Assembly: GCF_011766325.1 (NCBI RefSeq)
Contig: NZ_BLLG01000026.1
Coordinates: forward strand, 1-64,000
Reading direction: 5' to 3'
DNA from: Streptomyces pacificus
GTDB taxonomy: Bacteria > Actinomycetota > Actinomycetes > Streptomycetales > Streptomycetaceae
Length of the DNA: 64,000 nt
Below the pieces are notes generated by a model, which saw only the letters and a program-made list of their open reading frames with translations, made no database searches and had not been told where the DNA came from. A program made the translations under genes and the position numbers. Positions 41,771 through 51,100 of the stretch are shown here, in pieces. How positions within the stretch are numbered: position 1 is the first letter of the stretch; every line of letters starts with the position of its first letter.

Positions 41771-43099
41771 CTACTTCCGGGCCAGGTGGGCGAGAGTGGG
41801 GTGTACGGCGGCGTACCCGTCCAGCAGGCGGCAGGCCACGGTGACGGAGTCGACCAGCGGGTGCAGGGCGAAGGCCCGCAGCGCGGCGGCGCGCGAGCCG
41901 CTCTCCGCGGCCGTCATCACCTCCCGCTCGACGGCCTTCACCGCGGTGACCAGACCGGTGGCGTGGCCCGGCAGCGGATCGACGGCGCAGGGGTGGGCGC
42001 CGCCCGCGTCCACCAGGCACGGCACCTCGACCACGGCGTCCGCGTCGAGAGCGGCGAGCGCCGTACCGTTGCGGACGTTCAGGATCAGCGTGGTGCGCTC
42101 GTCGCGGGCGACGGCGCGCATCAGGGCCAGCGCCACCCGCTCGTACCCGCCCGGCTCCAGGTCCGCATCGGCCCGTTCGCCCGCACCCGACGCCTCCTGG
42201 CTGCCGGCCATATAGGTGGCCTCGCGCTCGGCGAGCGCCGACCGCCAGCGCCGCAGGGAGGGCTGGGCGTAGAACCCGGCCTGCCGGTCGCGGAGGAACG
42301 CCCCTCGGGTGCGCTCCGCCCGCCGGTACGCCCGTACCGTCTCGCGGTGGAAGTAGTAGTAGTGCAGGTACTCGTTGGGGATCGCGCCGAGCGAGCGCAG
42401 CCAGTCGGTGCCGAAGAGCCGGCCCTCCTGCAGAGAGTCGAGCGCTTCCCGGTCGGCCAGGAGCCGGGGCAGCTCGTCCCGGCCGGCCACCCGCACCCCG
42501 CGGAGCCAGCCCAGATGGTTGAGGCCGGCGTAGTCCATCCACACCCGCGCGGGATCGGCGCCGAGCGCCCGCGCCACCCGCCGCCCCAGCCCGGCCGGTG
42601 AGTCGCAGATCCCGATGACGCGGTCGCCGAGCACCCGGGACATGGCCTCGGTGACGAGCCCGGCGGGGTTGGTGAAGTTGACGACCCACGCGTCGGGTGC
42701 GAGCGCGGCCACCCGGCGGGCGATGTCCGTCGCCACCGGCACCGTCCGCAGACCGTACGCGATCCCCCCGGCGCCCACCGTCTCCTGCCCCAGCACGCCC
42801 TCGGCGAGCGCCACCCGCTCGTCGGCGGCCCGCCCCTCAAGACCCCCGACCCGGATCGCGGAGAACACGAAGTCGGCCCCGCGCAGTGCCTCGTCGAGAT
42901 CGGTCGTGGCCTCGACGACGGGCGCGTCGGGCACCCCGGCGGCCTGCTCGGCGAGGACGGCGGCGACGGCGCGGAGCCGGGAGCCGTCGATGTCGTGGAG
43001 GGCGACCCGGGTGATCCGGCCCTCGCCGCGGTCGCCGAGGAGCGCGCCGTACACCAGCGGCACGCGGAAGCCTCCGCCGCCCAGAACCGCCAGCCTCAT
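41771..43099 (-). CDS. GH4-family 6-phospho-glycosidase
   Basis: A 442-residue NAD- and divalent-metal-dependent glycosidase. The Rossmann start is RLAVLGGGGFRVPLVYGALL. Other motifs are WVVNFTNPAGLVTEAM, IGICDSPAGLG (metal-binding Cys region) and YAGLNHLGWLRGV (metal-binding His). GH4 enzymes act by redox at C3 rather than by acid/base displacement. The sequence is closest in character to 6-phospho-beta-glucosidases, which cleave imported phospho-disaccharides. No PTS or ABC sugar transporter is beside it. ATG at 43099. Confidence 0.88.
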   Translation of the reverse strand: MRLAVLGGGGFRVPLVYGALLGDRGEGRITRVALHDIDGSRLRAVAAVLAEQAAGVPDAPVVEATTDLDEALRGADFVFSAIRVGGLEGRAADERVALAEGVLGQETVGAGGIAYGLRTVPVATDIARRVAALAPDAWVVNFTNPAGLVTEAMSRVLGDRVIGICDSPAGLGRRVARALGADPARVWMDYAGLNHLGWLRGVRVAGRDELPRLLADREALDSLQEGRLFGTDWLRSLGAIPNEYLHYYYFHRETVRAYRRAERTRGAFLRDRQAGFYAQPSLRRWRSALAEREATYMAGSQEASGAGERADADLEPGGYERVALALMRAVARDERTTLILNVRNGTALAALDADAVVEVPCLVDAGGAHPCAVDPLPGHATGLVTAVKAVEREVMTAAESGSRAAALRAFALHPLVDSVTVACRLLDGYAAVHPTLAHLARK

Positions 43100-43524
43100 C
43101 CCGCGACCTCCTCGCTCTGGGGCCCGCGCCGCGCCGCCGTCCCCCGCGGAGCTCCCGGCCAGCCCTGCCCGGTTCCGTCATCTCCGGCTGTGCCCTGCCG
43201 GCTGTGCCCTGCCGCAACGCTGCGACCTCGGCGGCGTTCGCGCGAGAGCCCCGCCGTGTTCCGGCGTCCGGGATCACGTCCGGACTCATCCCGTGGGATT
43301 CTGCCGGAAACCGGAGGTCGCTGCCGGGAACCCGGTGCGTCCCTTCCGGTCGGGAGCCCGGGGAACGGTTCCGCGGCGGACCGGCCGTGATCACCGGCTC
43401 GGGGCCGGGTCCGGAGGGCGCCCCGCCGGGTGTCACGACCGGGAGCGGGGGCCGGGGCGGGGCGGGGCGGGGTGAGATCGCGGGCGGGGGCGGGGGCCGG
43501 GGGCGGGGGCATGGAAATAACGCG
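43100..43524. other. Gene-free divergent region
   Basis: About 425 bp upstream of the glycosidase. A G-rich run at 43440-43510 is low-complexity. No gene was recognised. Confidence 0.4.
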
Positions 43525-43555
43525 TTGACGTACCCGGAAGGCGTCCTGCTAGCCT
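43525..43555 (+). promoter_or_regulatory. Probable promoter of the RNHCP genes
   Basis: TTGACG at 43525-43530 is a good -35. TGCTAG (43547-43552, spacing 16) or TAGCCT (43550-43555, spacing 19) are candidate -10 boxes. Transcription would leave a leader of over 220 nt before the first RNHCP start. Confidence 0.45.
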
Positions 43556-43616
43556 CCGGGAGTCGTTTCCCCTTCGTCTTCGTTCTGGGCCTGTGTGCCC
43601 TGGAAGAGAGTGCCTG

Positions 43617-43658
43617 ATGTCCCGGCCCGCGCCGAGTGCGCCTCGCCGTACCGCGTAA
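43617..43658 (+). CDS. Possible uORF in the RNHCP leader
   Basis: ATG at 43617 with GGAAGAGAG 6 nt upstream, encoding the 13-residue MSRPAPSAPRRTA and ending in TAA. It sits inside the long leader of the RNHCP genes. Arg/Pro-rich short leaders are typical of translation-controlled attenuation, but this is only a candidate. Confidence 0.35.
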   Translation: MSRPAPSAPRRTA

Positions 43659-43792
43659 CCGTCCGCCACCTGTCGCTGCCCGCTGGTCCGGGCGGCTGCC
43701 GGACGTGTTCTCCGGTGCTCCGATCTGCCCCTCCGGCGCTCCCCTGCGCTCCCGGGCCCTCTGACGAGGCCACTCGGCCTGCTCTTGCTGTC

Positions 43793-44194
43793 ATGACCGA
43801 CTTCCCAGCAAGGAGCACCCGGGTGTCCAACCACACCACCAACACCACCAACATCCTCGGCCTCGGCACCTTCACCTGCGTCCGGTGCGGGCTGACCGTG
43901 TCCGCGTGCACCGCCGACGGCGCGCCGCGCAACCACTGCCCGTCCTGCCTGCACTCCCGGCATGTCCTCGACCACGTCGAGGGAGGTCCGAGCGACTGCG
44001 AGGGCCGGATGTCCCCGATCGCCATCGCCGTGCTCCGCACCGGCGACTGGATGGTGATCCACCGATGCGTGCGCTGCGACGAGCTCACCTCCAACCCGGT
44101 CTGCACCGACGACAACCAGCTCATCCTGATGCGCATGGCGGTCCGTCCGCTGGCCCAACCGCCCTTCCCGCTCGAAGCGTTCGGAACCCTCTGA
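43793..44194 (+). CDS. RNHCP-domain zinc-ribbon protein 1
   Basis: A 133-residue cytosolic protein of the RNHCP family. Zinc-ribbon cysteines: FTCVRCGLTV, then the family signature RNHCPSCLHSRHVLDH, DCEGRM, and the second pair HRCVRCDEL. The function of the family is unknown; the treble-clef-like cysteines suggest nucleic-acid or ribosome association. A second paralog follows after 26 bp. The leader upstream is long and contains a short ORF. The first 25 residues are Thr/Asn-rich and disordered. Confidence 0.85.
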   Translation: MTDFPARSTRVSNHTTNTTNILGLGTFTCVRCGLTVSACTADGAPRNHCPSCLHSRHVLDHVEGGPSDCEGRMSPIAIAVLRTGDWMVIHRCVRCDELTSNPVCTDDNQLILMRMAVRPLAQPPFPLEAFGTL

Positions 44195-44220
44195 CCGCCC
44201 GGCAGGAAAGGAGCACCGCC

Positions 44221-44706
44221 ATGCCGCGCAACAACCGCGACAGCCGCGACAGCCGCAACAACCGCGACAGCCGCGGCGAACGCGACAAACGCAGAGACCG
44301 CGACAGCCGCGGGCGGCGGAGCCGTCCGCAGCGGCGCAAGGACGTCCTGCACACCCAGGGCGGGCACCGGGCGCAAGACTTCCGGTGCGTGTCCTGCCGG
44401 CTCGACGTGTCCGTGGTAGCACCCGGCACCGCGCACCGCAACCACTGCCCCCACTGTCTGGCCAGCCTGCACGTGGACCGCAGGGTCCCCGGCGACCGCG
44501 ACGCCGACTGCCGCGGCCGGATGGAGGCACTGAGCATGTCCACCCGCCCCGACGGCGAGTGGGTGATCATCCACCAGTGCGCCTCCTGCGGCGAACTCAG
44601 CGCCAACCGCATCGCCGGCGACGACAACCCCTACGCCCTGGTCCGCCTCGCCCTCAGACCACTCGTCGATCCCCGGCACGCCGGCCGTGCCCTGTTCGCC
44701 CTGTGA
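44221..44706 (+). CDS. RNHCP-domain zinc-ribbon protein 2
   Basis: A 161-residue paralog of the preceding gene. The N-terminal 40 residues are a highly charged Arg/Asp/Asn tract (NNRDSRDSRNNRDSRGERDK), likely disordered and nucleic-acid-friendly. The zinc ribbon then repeats the family layout: FRCVSCRLDV, HRNHCPHCLASLHVD, DCRGRM, HQCASCGELSANRI. A GGAAAGGAG site before ATG 44221 gives strong translation. The close spacing implies co-transcription. The two proteins may form heteromers or serve under different conditions; that is inference. Confidence 0.85.
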   Translation: MPRNNRDSRDSRNNRDSRGERDKRRDRDSRGRRSRPQRRKDVLHTQGGHRAQDFRCVSCRLDVSVVAPGTAHRNHCPHCLASLHVDRRVPGDRDADCRGRMEALSMSTRPDGEWVIIHQCASCGELSANRIAGDDNPYALVRLALRPLVDPRHAGRALFAL

Positions 44707-45065
44707 CCCGGCCGCGGTGGACGCGGGAGGTCCCCACCCGCAGCCGCCCCCCGCCCATGGCGCACAAGCCCCGCACGCCCCGGCCCCGCACGCCCCGCCC
44801 AAGACGCCCCTGCGGTGTGATGAACCACGTCGTCAGCGGATCGGACGGGGTACGGGCGGACGCGCCCGCTGAGGCAGGGCGGAAGCCGGTGGCGTGAAGC
44901 AGTACCAGAGGCCGCTATGCGGCCGTGGATCGGGTGGGGGACCGCCGGAGAACCGGGAGGGCGGGGAACAAGCAGGCCAGGTAGGAGGGCGTTGATCCGT
45001 GCACGGCGGGGGAGCCGCGCCGGGCCCCGCGCCCGGTGCGGCTCCCGGCGCGACACAATGGCCCC
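44707..45065. other. Gene-free stretch
   Basis: About 360 bp. A proline-rich frame at 44750-44820 (CCCCGCACGCCC words repeated) is probably not coding. No clear terminator was seen. Confidence 0.4.
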
Positions 45066-45491
45066 ATGGCCCGACGCACCCCCCGCCCTCCGCGGCCCCC
45101 GGTCAAGGACGGATCCCCCTGCCCCTGCGGACTGCCCGCCGCCTACGGAGCCTGCTGCGGCAGGTTCCACAGCGGAGAGTCCGTCGCACCCACGGCCGAG
45201 TTGCTGATGCGGTCGCGCTACAGCGCCTTTGCCGTCCGCGACGAGGGCTATCTGCTGCGCACCTGGCACCCCGACCATCGGCCCGGCGACGTGGACTTCG
45301 ATCCCGCGATGCACTGGACGGGCCTGGAGATCCGGGACACGGCCGAGGGCAGCATGTTCCACACCAGGGGCACCGTCACCTTCGTCGCCCGCTACGCGGT
45401 CGGCGGGGAGCCCGGACAACTCCACGAGCGCAGTCACTTCGAGCGGCGCGACGGGGCCTGGGTGTATGTCAACGGCACCGTCGTGCAGTGA
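45066..45491 (+). CDS. YchJ/UPF0225-like protein with SEC-C-type cysteines
   Basis: A 141-residue cytosolic protein. The N-terminal zinc-binding SEC-C-like motif is SPCPCGLPAAYGACCGRFH. The NTF2-like YchJ fold follows (APTAELLMRSRYSAFAVRDE, HWTGLEIRDTAEGS, TVTFVARYAVGG, LHERSHFERRDGAWVYVNG). The family role is undefined. ATG at 45066 fits the family start. Convergent with the BCCT gene, with a 23-bp gap. Confidence 0.88.
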   Translation: MARRTPRPPRPPVKDGSPCPCGLPAAYGACCGRFHSGESVAPTAELLMRSRYSAFAVRDEGYLLRTWHPDHRPGDVDFDPAMHWTGLEIRDTAEGSMFHTRGTVTFVARYAVGGEPGQLHERSHFERRDGAWVYVNGTVVQ

Positions 45492-45514
45492 CGGCCGCGC
45501 CGAACGGAGGGAGT

Positions 45515-47713
45515 TCAGCCGTCCCGGTCGCCTCCCCGGTCGTCGTTCCGGTCGCCTCCCCGGTCGTCGTTCCGGTCGCTGTTCCGGTCGTCGTCCGGAC
45601 CCGGTTCGGCCGTGTCGGGCCGGTGGCCCGGCAGCGACGAACCGGCGGTGGCCTCATGGTGCAGCCGCAGGAACTCGAAGTGCCTCTCGTACTGGTCGAG
45701 TACGTCTGCGATGAGCTGCTCCTCGGTGTACCCCATCACGTCGTAGCCCTGGTTGCCTTCGGCGAGCCGCACCTCGAACCTCAGATAGGTGTCGTGGGCG
45801 GCGACCGAACGCGTCGCGAACTGGGGGGTCGGCGCCTCCACGGGTTCCAGCCCGTAGGCGAACTGCTCCCCGTCACCGATGCCGACCTCCAGCCCCAGGC
45901 GGGGGACACCCGTCGCCCCGTCGACCCCCTCGGTGACGGTTGTCCGCGCACCCTGGGCGCGCAGTTCGTCGGCCACCTTCCCGAGCGCCGGCCGGCAGAC
46001 CTCGTCCACGAACCGGGTGGCGGCCCGCGGGCCGGGGAACGACATCGCCCTCGCGATCCGCCGCCGCCAGGTCGGATCGGTGACCGCCCCGCGGACCGTG
46101 CGCCCCGACAGCGACCCGGGCAGGGCGGCGATCAGCGCTTCCTCGCGCATCCGTTCCATGCGGAGAGCCTTGTACAGGCCGGCGATGATGAGGAACATCA
46201 CGAACGAGAAGGGCAGTCCCATGACGATCGTCGCACTGGTGAGCGCGTCCACACCGCCGACGAGGAGCATGGCCAGGGTCAGCAGCCCCGTCGCGGCGGC
46301 CCAGAACACCCGCAGCCAGGGGGCGGAGTCGCTCACGGGGGTGGGCAGGTGCGAGCAGAGGTTGCCCATCACCAGGGCGCCGGAGTCCGCCGAGGTCACG
46401 TAGAGCAGCAGGCCGACGACGGTGGCGAGCCCGGCGCTGAAGGCCGCTCCCGGGTACTGCGCGAGCAGCCCGTAGAAGCCCTGTTCGGGGAACTCCATGG
46501 CCGTCTCGCCGAACGCGATGTCGCCGCTGCGGATCACCTGGAGTGCGCTGTTGCCGAAGACCGAGAGGAAGATCAGTGTGAACACGAACGGGATGACCAG
46601 GGTCGCCAGCACGAACTGCCGGAGCGAGCGGCCGCGGGAGATCCTCGCCAGGAAGAGCCCGACGAAGGGCGCCCACGCGACCCACCAGGCCCAGAAGAAC
46701 AGCGTCCAGGCGTTGAGCCAGTCCGCCGGCGGGGCGTAGCCGAAGGTGTTCAGCGTCATCGAGGGGAAGCGGCTGACGTAGTCGCCGATGTTGAGGATGA
46801 GCTGGTTGAGCAGCGCGACGGGGCCGCTGACGATCAGCATGTAGAGCAGCAGTACGAGGGCGAGCACGACGTTGAGCTCGGAGAGCCTGCGGATGCCGCG
46901 GTCGACACCGGCCGCGGCGGACACCGTGGCCATGAGCACCGCGACGGCGATGAGGCCGATCTGCGCGCCCACGCCTTCGGGTACGTCGAAGAGGAAGCCG
47001 AGGCCGAAGTTCAGCTGCACCACCCCGATGCCGAGCGACACCGAGATGCCGAACACTGTGCCGAGGATGGCCGCGAGGTCCACGGCGTCGCCCACCCGGC
47101 CGTGGATGCGTCGGCCGATGATGGGGTAGAGCGCCGAGCGGATGGCAAGGGGCAGGCGGTAGCGGAAGGCGAAGTAGCCGAGTGCCATGCCCATCAACGC
47201 GTACATCGCCCACCCGGTGATGCCGTAGTGGAACAGTGTCCACACGACGGCCTGCCGGGCCGCCTCCACCGTCTGCCCCGGGCCCTCGGGAGGCAGGAGG
47301 TAGTGGCTGACGGGCCCGGAGACGGCGAAGAACATCAGGTCGATCCCGATGCCCGCGGCGAAGAGCATCGCACCCCAGGCGAACAGGCCGAAGTCGGGCG
47401 TGGAGTGCTTCGGGCCCAGCTTGAGGCTGCCGTACCGGGAGGCGCCGATGAACACCACGAAGGCCAGGTACAGGGTGGCGGCGAGGAAGTAGTACCAGCC
47501 GAGACCGGTGGAGATCCAGCCGACCACCACGCCGATGACGTCCTGGGCGCCGCTCGGGGTGACGATCGCCCAGATCGAGATCGCGAGGACCAGCCCGGCG
47601 GAGCCGAAGAAGACGAGCGGTTTGATCCGGATGTCCTCGGGCGTGGCGGGCTGCTCCGTCCCGACGTCCCCTTCGGTTTCGGCGCTGCCGCCGCCCTTTT
47701 CCTTGGCCGCCAC
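45515..47713 (-). CDS. BCCT-family betaine/choline/carnitine transporter
   Basis: A 732-residue Na+- or H+-coupled importer of osmoprotectants such as choline or glycine betaine. It has 12 hydrophobic helices and the BCCT signature helix WTLFFWAWWVAWAPFVGLFL, followed by ARISRGRSLRQ. The soluble C-terminal tail of about 200 residues resembles BetT-type osmosensing tails. It ends in acidic/basic NDDRGGDR repeats encoded by 24-bp DNA repeats (45530-45600). GTG at 47713 has a GGAGG site. Likely induced by osmotic stress; no choline-oxidation genes are present here. Confidence 0.9.
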   Translation of the reverse strand: MAAKEKGGGSAETEGDVGTEQPATPEDIRIKPLVFFGSAGLVLAISIWAIVTPSGAQDVIGVVVGWISTGLGWYYFLAATLYLAFVVFIGASRYGSLKLGPKHSTPDFGLFAWGAMLFAAGIGIDLMFFAVSGPVSHYLLPPEGPGQTVEAARQAVVWTLFHYGITGWAMYALMGMALGYFAFRYRLPLAIRSALYPIIGRRIHGRVGDAVDLAAILGTVFGISVSLGIGVVQLNFGLGFLFDVPEGVGAQIGLIAVAVLMATVSAAAGVDRGIRRLSELNVVLALVLLLYMLIVSGPVALLNQLILNIGDYVSRFPSMTLNTFGYAPPADWLNAWTLFFWAWWVAWAPFVGLFLARISRGRSLRQFVLATLVIPFVFTLIFLSVFGNSALQVIRSGDIAFGETAMEFPEQGFYGLLAQYPGAAFSAGLATVVGLLLYVTSADSGALVMGNLCSHLPTPVSDSAPWLRVFWAAATGLLTLAMLLVGGVDALTSATIVMGLPFSFVMFLIIAGLYKALRMERMREEALIAALPGSLSGRTVRGAVTDPTWRRRIARAMSFPGPRAATRFVDEVCRPALGKVADELRAQGARTTVTEGVDGATGVPRLGLEVGIGDGEQFAYGLEPVEAPTPQFATRSVAAHDTYLRFEVRLAEGNQGYDVMGYTEEQLIADVLDQYERHFEFLRLHHEATAGSSLPGHRPDTAEPGPDDDRNSDRNDDRGGDRNDDRGGDRDG

Positions 47714-48105
47714 GGTCAGTCCTCCATGCTCTACAGGCCGGCGGCTCAGCAAAGTCCGGCGGCTGTACGAATGCGACAGGTCAACCCTGCGGTCAAGGCT
47801 CCCGCTCCCGGTACCGGCCGCCCGGCATCGACACGGCTTCCGGCGGACGCCGGTTGCTCCGGTCCTGGGGGCTCGGGCGTGGACCGCGTCCCGTCGGCGG
47901 GTGGCGGGTGGCGGGTGGCGGGTGGCGGGTGGTGGGAGGGGGCGGGTGGAGGTCCGCCGGGGAGGGTACGGCGGGTGGCCGGGCCGGCGGATCGTCCCCG
48001 GGAAAGCGTCCTGCCGCGCCCCCCCCCGCGGCACCGGCCGGGCACGGCGCCGGATCCGCCGGACGCGGCACCGGCACCGGCACCGGCCGGGCACGGCATC
48101 GGACT
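47714..48105. other. Repeat-rich gap between the giant gene and the BCCT gene
   Basis: About 390 bp without a gene. It contains four or five GTGGCGGG units (about 47898-47935), a run of nine or ten C (about 48017-48026) and two copies of GGCACCGGCCGGGCACGGC (about 48030 and 48080). No immunity gene is encoded here on either strand as far as I can see. Confidence 0.5.
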
Positions 48106-51100
48106 TCAGGGGCGCGTGCGCTTGGGAGGGGGCACGTCGTCGGCATGGACGTCCTCGGAGGGGCGCTTGGTGAGGAACGGCCCTTGTTCGCCCTGGTGGA
48201 CCTCGTAGTGGTCGCCGCTCAGGGACAGGTCGATGACGCGGAGGCCGTCGGCGCCGGCCGCGCCGAGCGGAAGGAGCTCGTGGACCCGGCCGCCGGCCAG
48301 GTGGATCCTGATCACGATGTCGAGCGCGGAGGCCACCAGGCGCGGTGCGAGGTCACCCGCTCCCTCGTTCCAGTTTCCGCTCACGGCCAGGACGTTGACG
48401 ACGTCGTCGAAGGCCTCGCCGTGCTCGTCGGCGTACCGCACGGCGGTTCCCAGGTTCTCCGGCGCCAGGGTCCAGCGGACCACAGAGGTGCGCAGTTCAC
48501 GGGCCGCTCCCCCCGATGGGGCGAGTCCGGACAGTGCCCGGTTGACCGCGTGGTAGAGGCAGTCGCCGTCGGCGGGGATCTCCTGACCGGAGGGTCCCCC
48601 CTCCGCGCGGGCGGGGAAGACGTCGAGCCGGCTGACGGAGGTGCGCAGCCTTGCGCCGCCGTCGCCCGGACCGCCCTCGCTTCCCGTCCCGAACAGCAGG
48701 TCGGCCAGGCGCCGACCGGCTCGCAGCACGGGGGTGGACAGCGCCAACTCCTGTGCTGCCCATACCTTGTGGCTGTCCGACACGCCGGCCTTGAGCCCGG
48801 TGAAGGAACCGGTCATCGGGGCCGAGATGGCATCCGCCATGACGTTCCTCTTCGCGTGGCCCAGATTGCCCCGGCTCTTCGCGGGCAGTTCCTTGCTCCC
48901 GGCCGGGATTCCGGCGAACTCCGCACGCCGGGGCTCGTGGCTCCAGTAGGTCGACGAGTTGTGGAAGGCGTAGTTCGAGCGGTGGGCGGCCAGGCTGATT
49001 CCCTTCTTGGCCCCTCTCGTGCTGCCGCCGCTGTCGTTGCTGAAGAACCGGTTGGTGACGGTGCCGAGGTCCGCATGCGACTGGAGCAGCTTCCTCTCCC
49101 CGGATTCCAGGAACGCGTACGCGATCCGGGAGAGATCGGTGACCACCGCGCCGGACTCGAAGTCCGTGACGTAGGCCGGCCCGCGGAACGGCAGCCGGTG
49201 GTTCTCGGCGTCGGCCCGGACCCGTTCGAGCACTTCGTCCGCACCCGTCGGCAGGGTCGTGGGCGTGTCCTCGGCGGTCGTGGAGCGAGGCACTTCGAAA
49301 CTCCGCCCCTCGACCTCGGCCAGTTCGCTGTCGTACCGCCTGCCCAGTTCCCAGGCGTTGTACCGGTTCAGCTGCCGTGCCAGTCCGGTCAGCTCGGCCC
49401 CCTTGTCGGAGAACCGGACGTCCGGCCGGTCGCTGCCGCCCCCGGCGGGGGGCGGCAGGACGGCGGCGCCGTCCACGAACAGGTTGGGCTCCGGCGCGTA
49501 CGGCAGCAGCGGGTGGATCCCGGCCTGAAAGCGCCGCTCCCGCATGTCGTCGGCGACGGCACGCCGGAACCGTTCGAGGAAGGCTCGCTGTTCCACGCGA
49601 TCGGTCAGCTGCTCGGGCACGGTGACGTCCTTCGCCTCGTAGCGTCTCCTCGTGTCCTCGATCAGCCGCTTCTGCTGCTCCCCCTCCTCGGGGCCGGGCA
49701 CCCGGTAGCCGCCGGTCATCAGCAGCGGCCGGCTCGGCGGGAGCGCTTCGCCGGGGTCGGGCGAGCGCAGCTCGGGCGGGTCGAGCAGTTGCTCGAAGTG
49801 CGTGAACACGTGCACACCCGACGGCACCATCCGAGAGCCGTCGTCGAAGTCCTGCACCGCGATGTAGGGGTGCAGCCCCAGGCCCATCAGCGACTGAACC
49901 GCGGCGATGCTCTCCGGGCTGTGCAGTACCGCGTTGCGCATCGTGCCGTAGGGGAACGACCCGGTGAAGGTCGACGGGACGACAGCCACCGGCACGTCCA
50001 GCTTCTCGACCTGCTTTTCCACCGAAGCGACGGCCTCGGCCAGGACCTGTCCCTTGGTCTCGACGGCATTGACTCCGATCACGATCGCCAGGCGGCCGGC
50101 GTAGCCGTCCAGACCGGACAGCAGGCTCTCGATCACCTCTCCGGCTCGGTGCGCGTCTGCGTGGCCGGTCATGGTGTTGATGACGAACGCCAGGGGGCGC
50201 GCCTGCTCCACGCTCTCCCGGACGTAGTCGAGGTAGTCGTCGTCGCTCTGGCGCCCCGCGGTCCGGCGGACGTAGTACCGGTAATCCTCGTCGGTCGGGA
50301 AGTCCCCCCGCGTGCGCGATGTCAGCTGCCGGAAGGCGCCGTTGACATGCCTGTCGTCGAGAGTGAGATCGGCCAACCGCTGCCGGGTCGAACCGGGGAC
50401 GTCCGCGTCCGGGGGCGTCGCGTGCGCGGTCGGGACCTCCTCCATCTCGACATCCGAGGACATGCCGAACCGGGCCTCGGGGTGCTCGCTGTCGGGGCTC
50501 AGCAGGTAGGGGTCGCTCGTGCCGGTGCCCGTGAGCCGGCCCTCGTGCCGGTCTGCGGCACTCGCCCAGATCCGCACGTGCGGTGGAAGCTCCGCCGGGG
50601 GGCGGTCCGGCTCCGCCGGGTGCACGGTCCCGCCGTGGACGTCGACCCAGAGCAACGCCCCGTCGCCGGTGTGCACCAGTGCCCAGTCGTGGCCCACGCT
50701 GCCGTGGTCGCCGGCCAGCACGGTCGCGAAGCTCCCCGGGCCGCCCCTGGTGACGAGGTCCAGCACGGCGTCGAACCCGGCGGATCCCCGACCGTAGCTC
50801 AGCGGCATGTCATGGCGCTTGTACACCGTCCAGGCGAAGCCTCTCTCGGGGCCGGCCCGGCCGGCCCCGGCGGCCAGGAAGCCGGCCGCCCGCGGGCGGC
50901 CGAACCAGGTGTCGCGGTACGCCTCCACCGTCTCACCGCAGTTGGGCCCGGTGAAGCCTCGGGTGATGGCCGACAGCAGCGGCCGGTGAGGAGCTGCGAA
51001 GGCGTCCAGCTCGGCCGCCCGCTCACGAACCCGCTGGTGTTCCTCGGGACTCGGCGGGACGAGACCGCGGTCGCGCAGTACCGCGTCGGTGTTCTCATGC

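Noticed and set aside
47714..48105. Immunity gene downstream of the giant effector
   Set aside because: The gap consists of short repeats and a C-run; no frame has a plausible start and protein-like composition.
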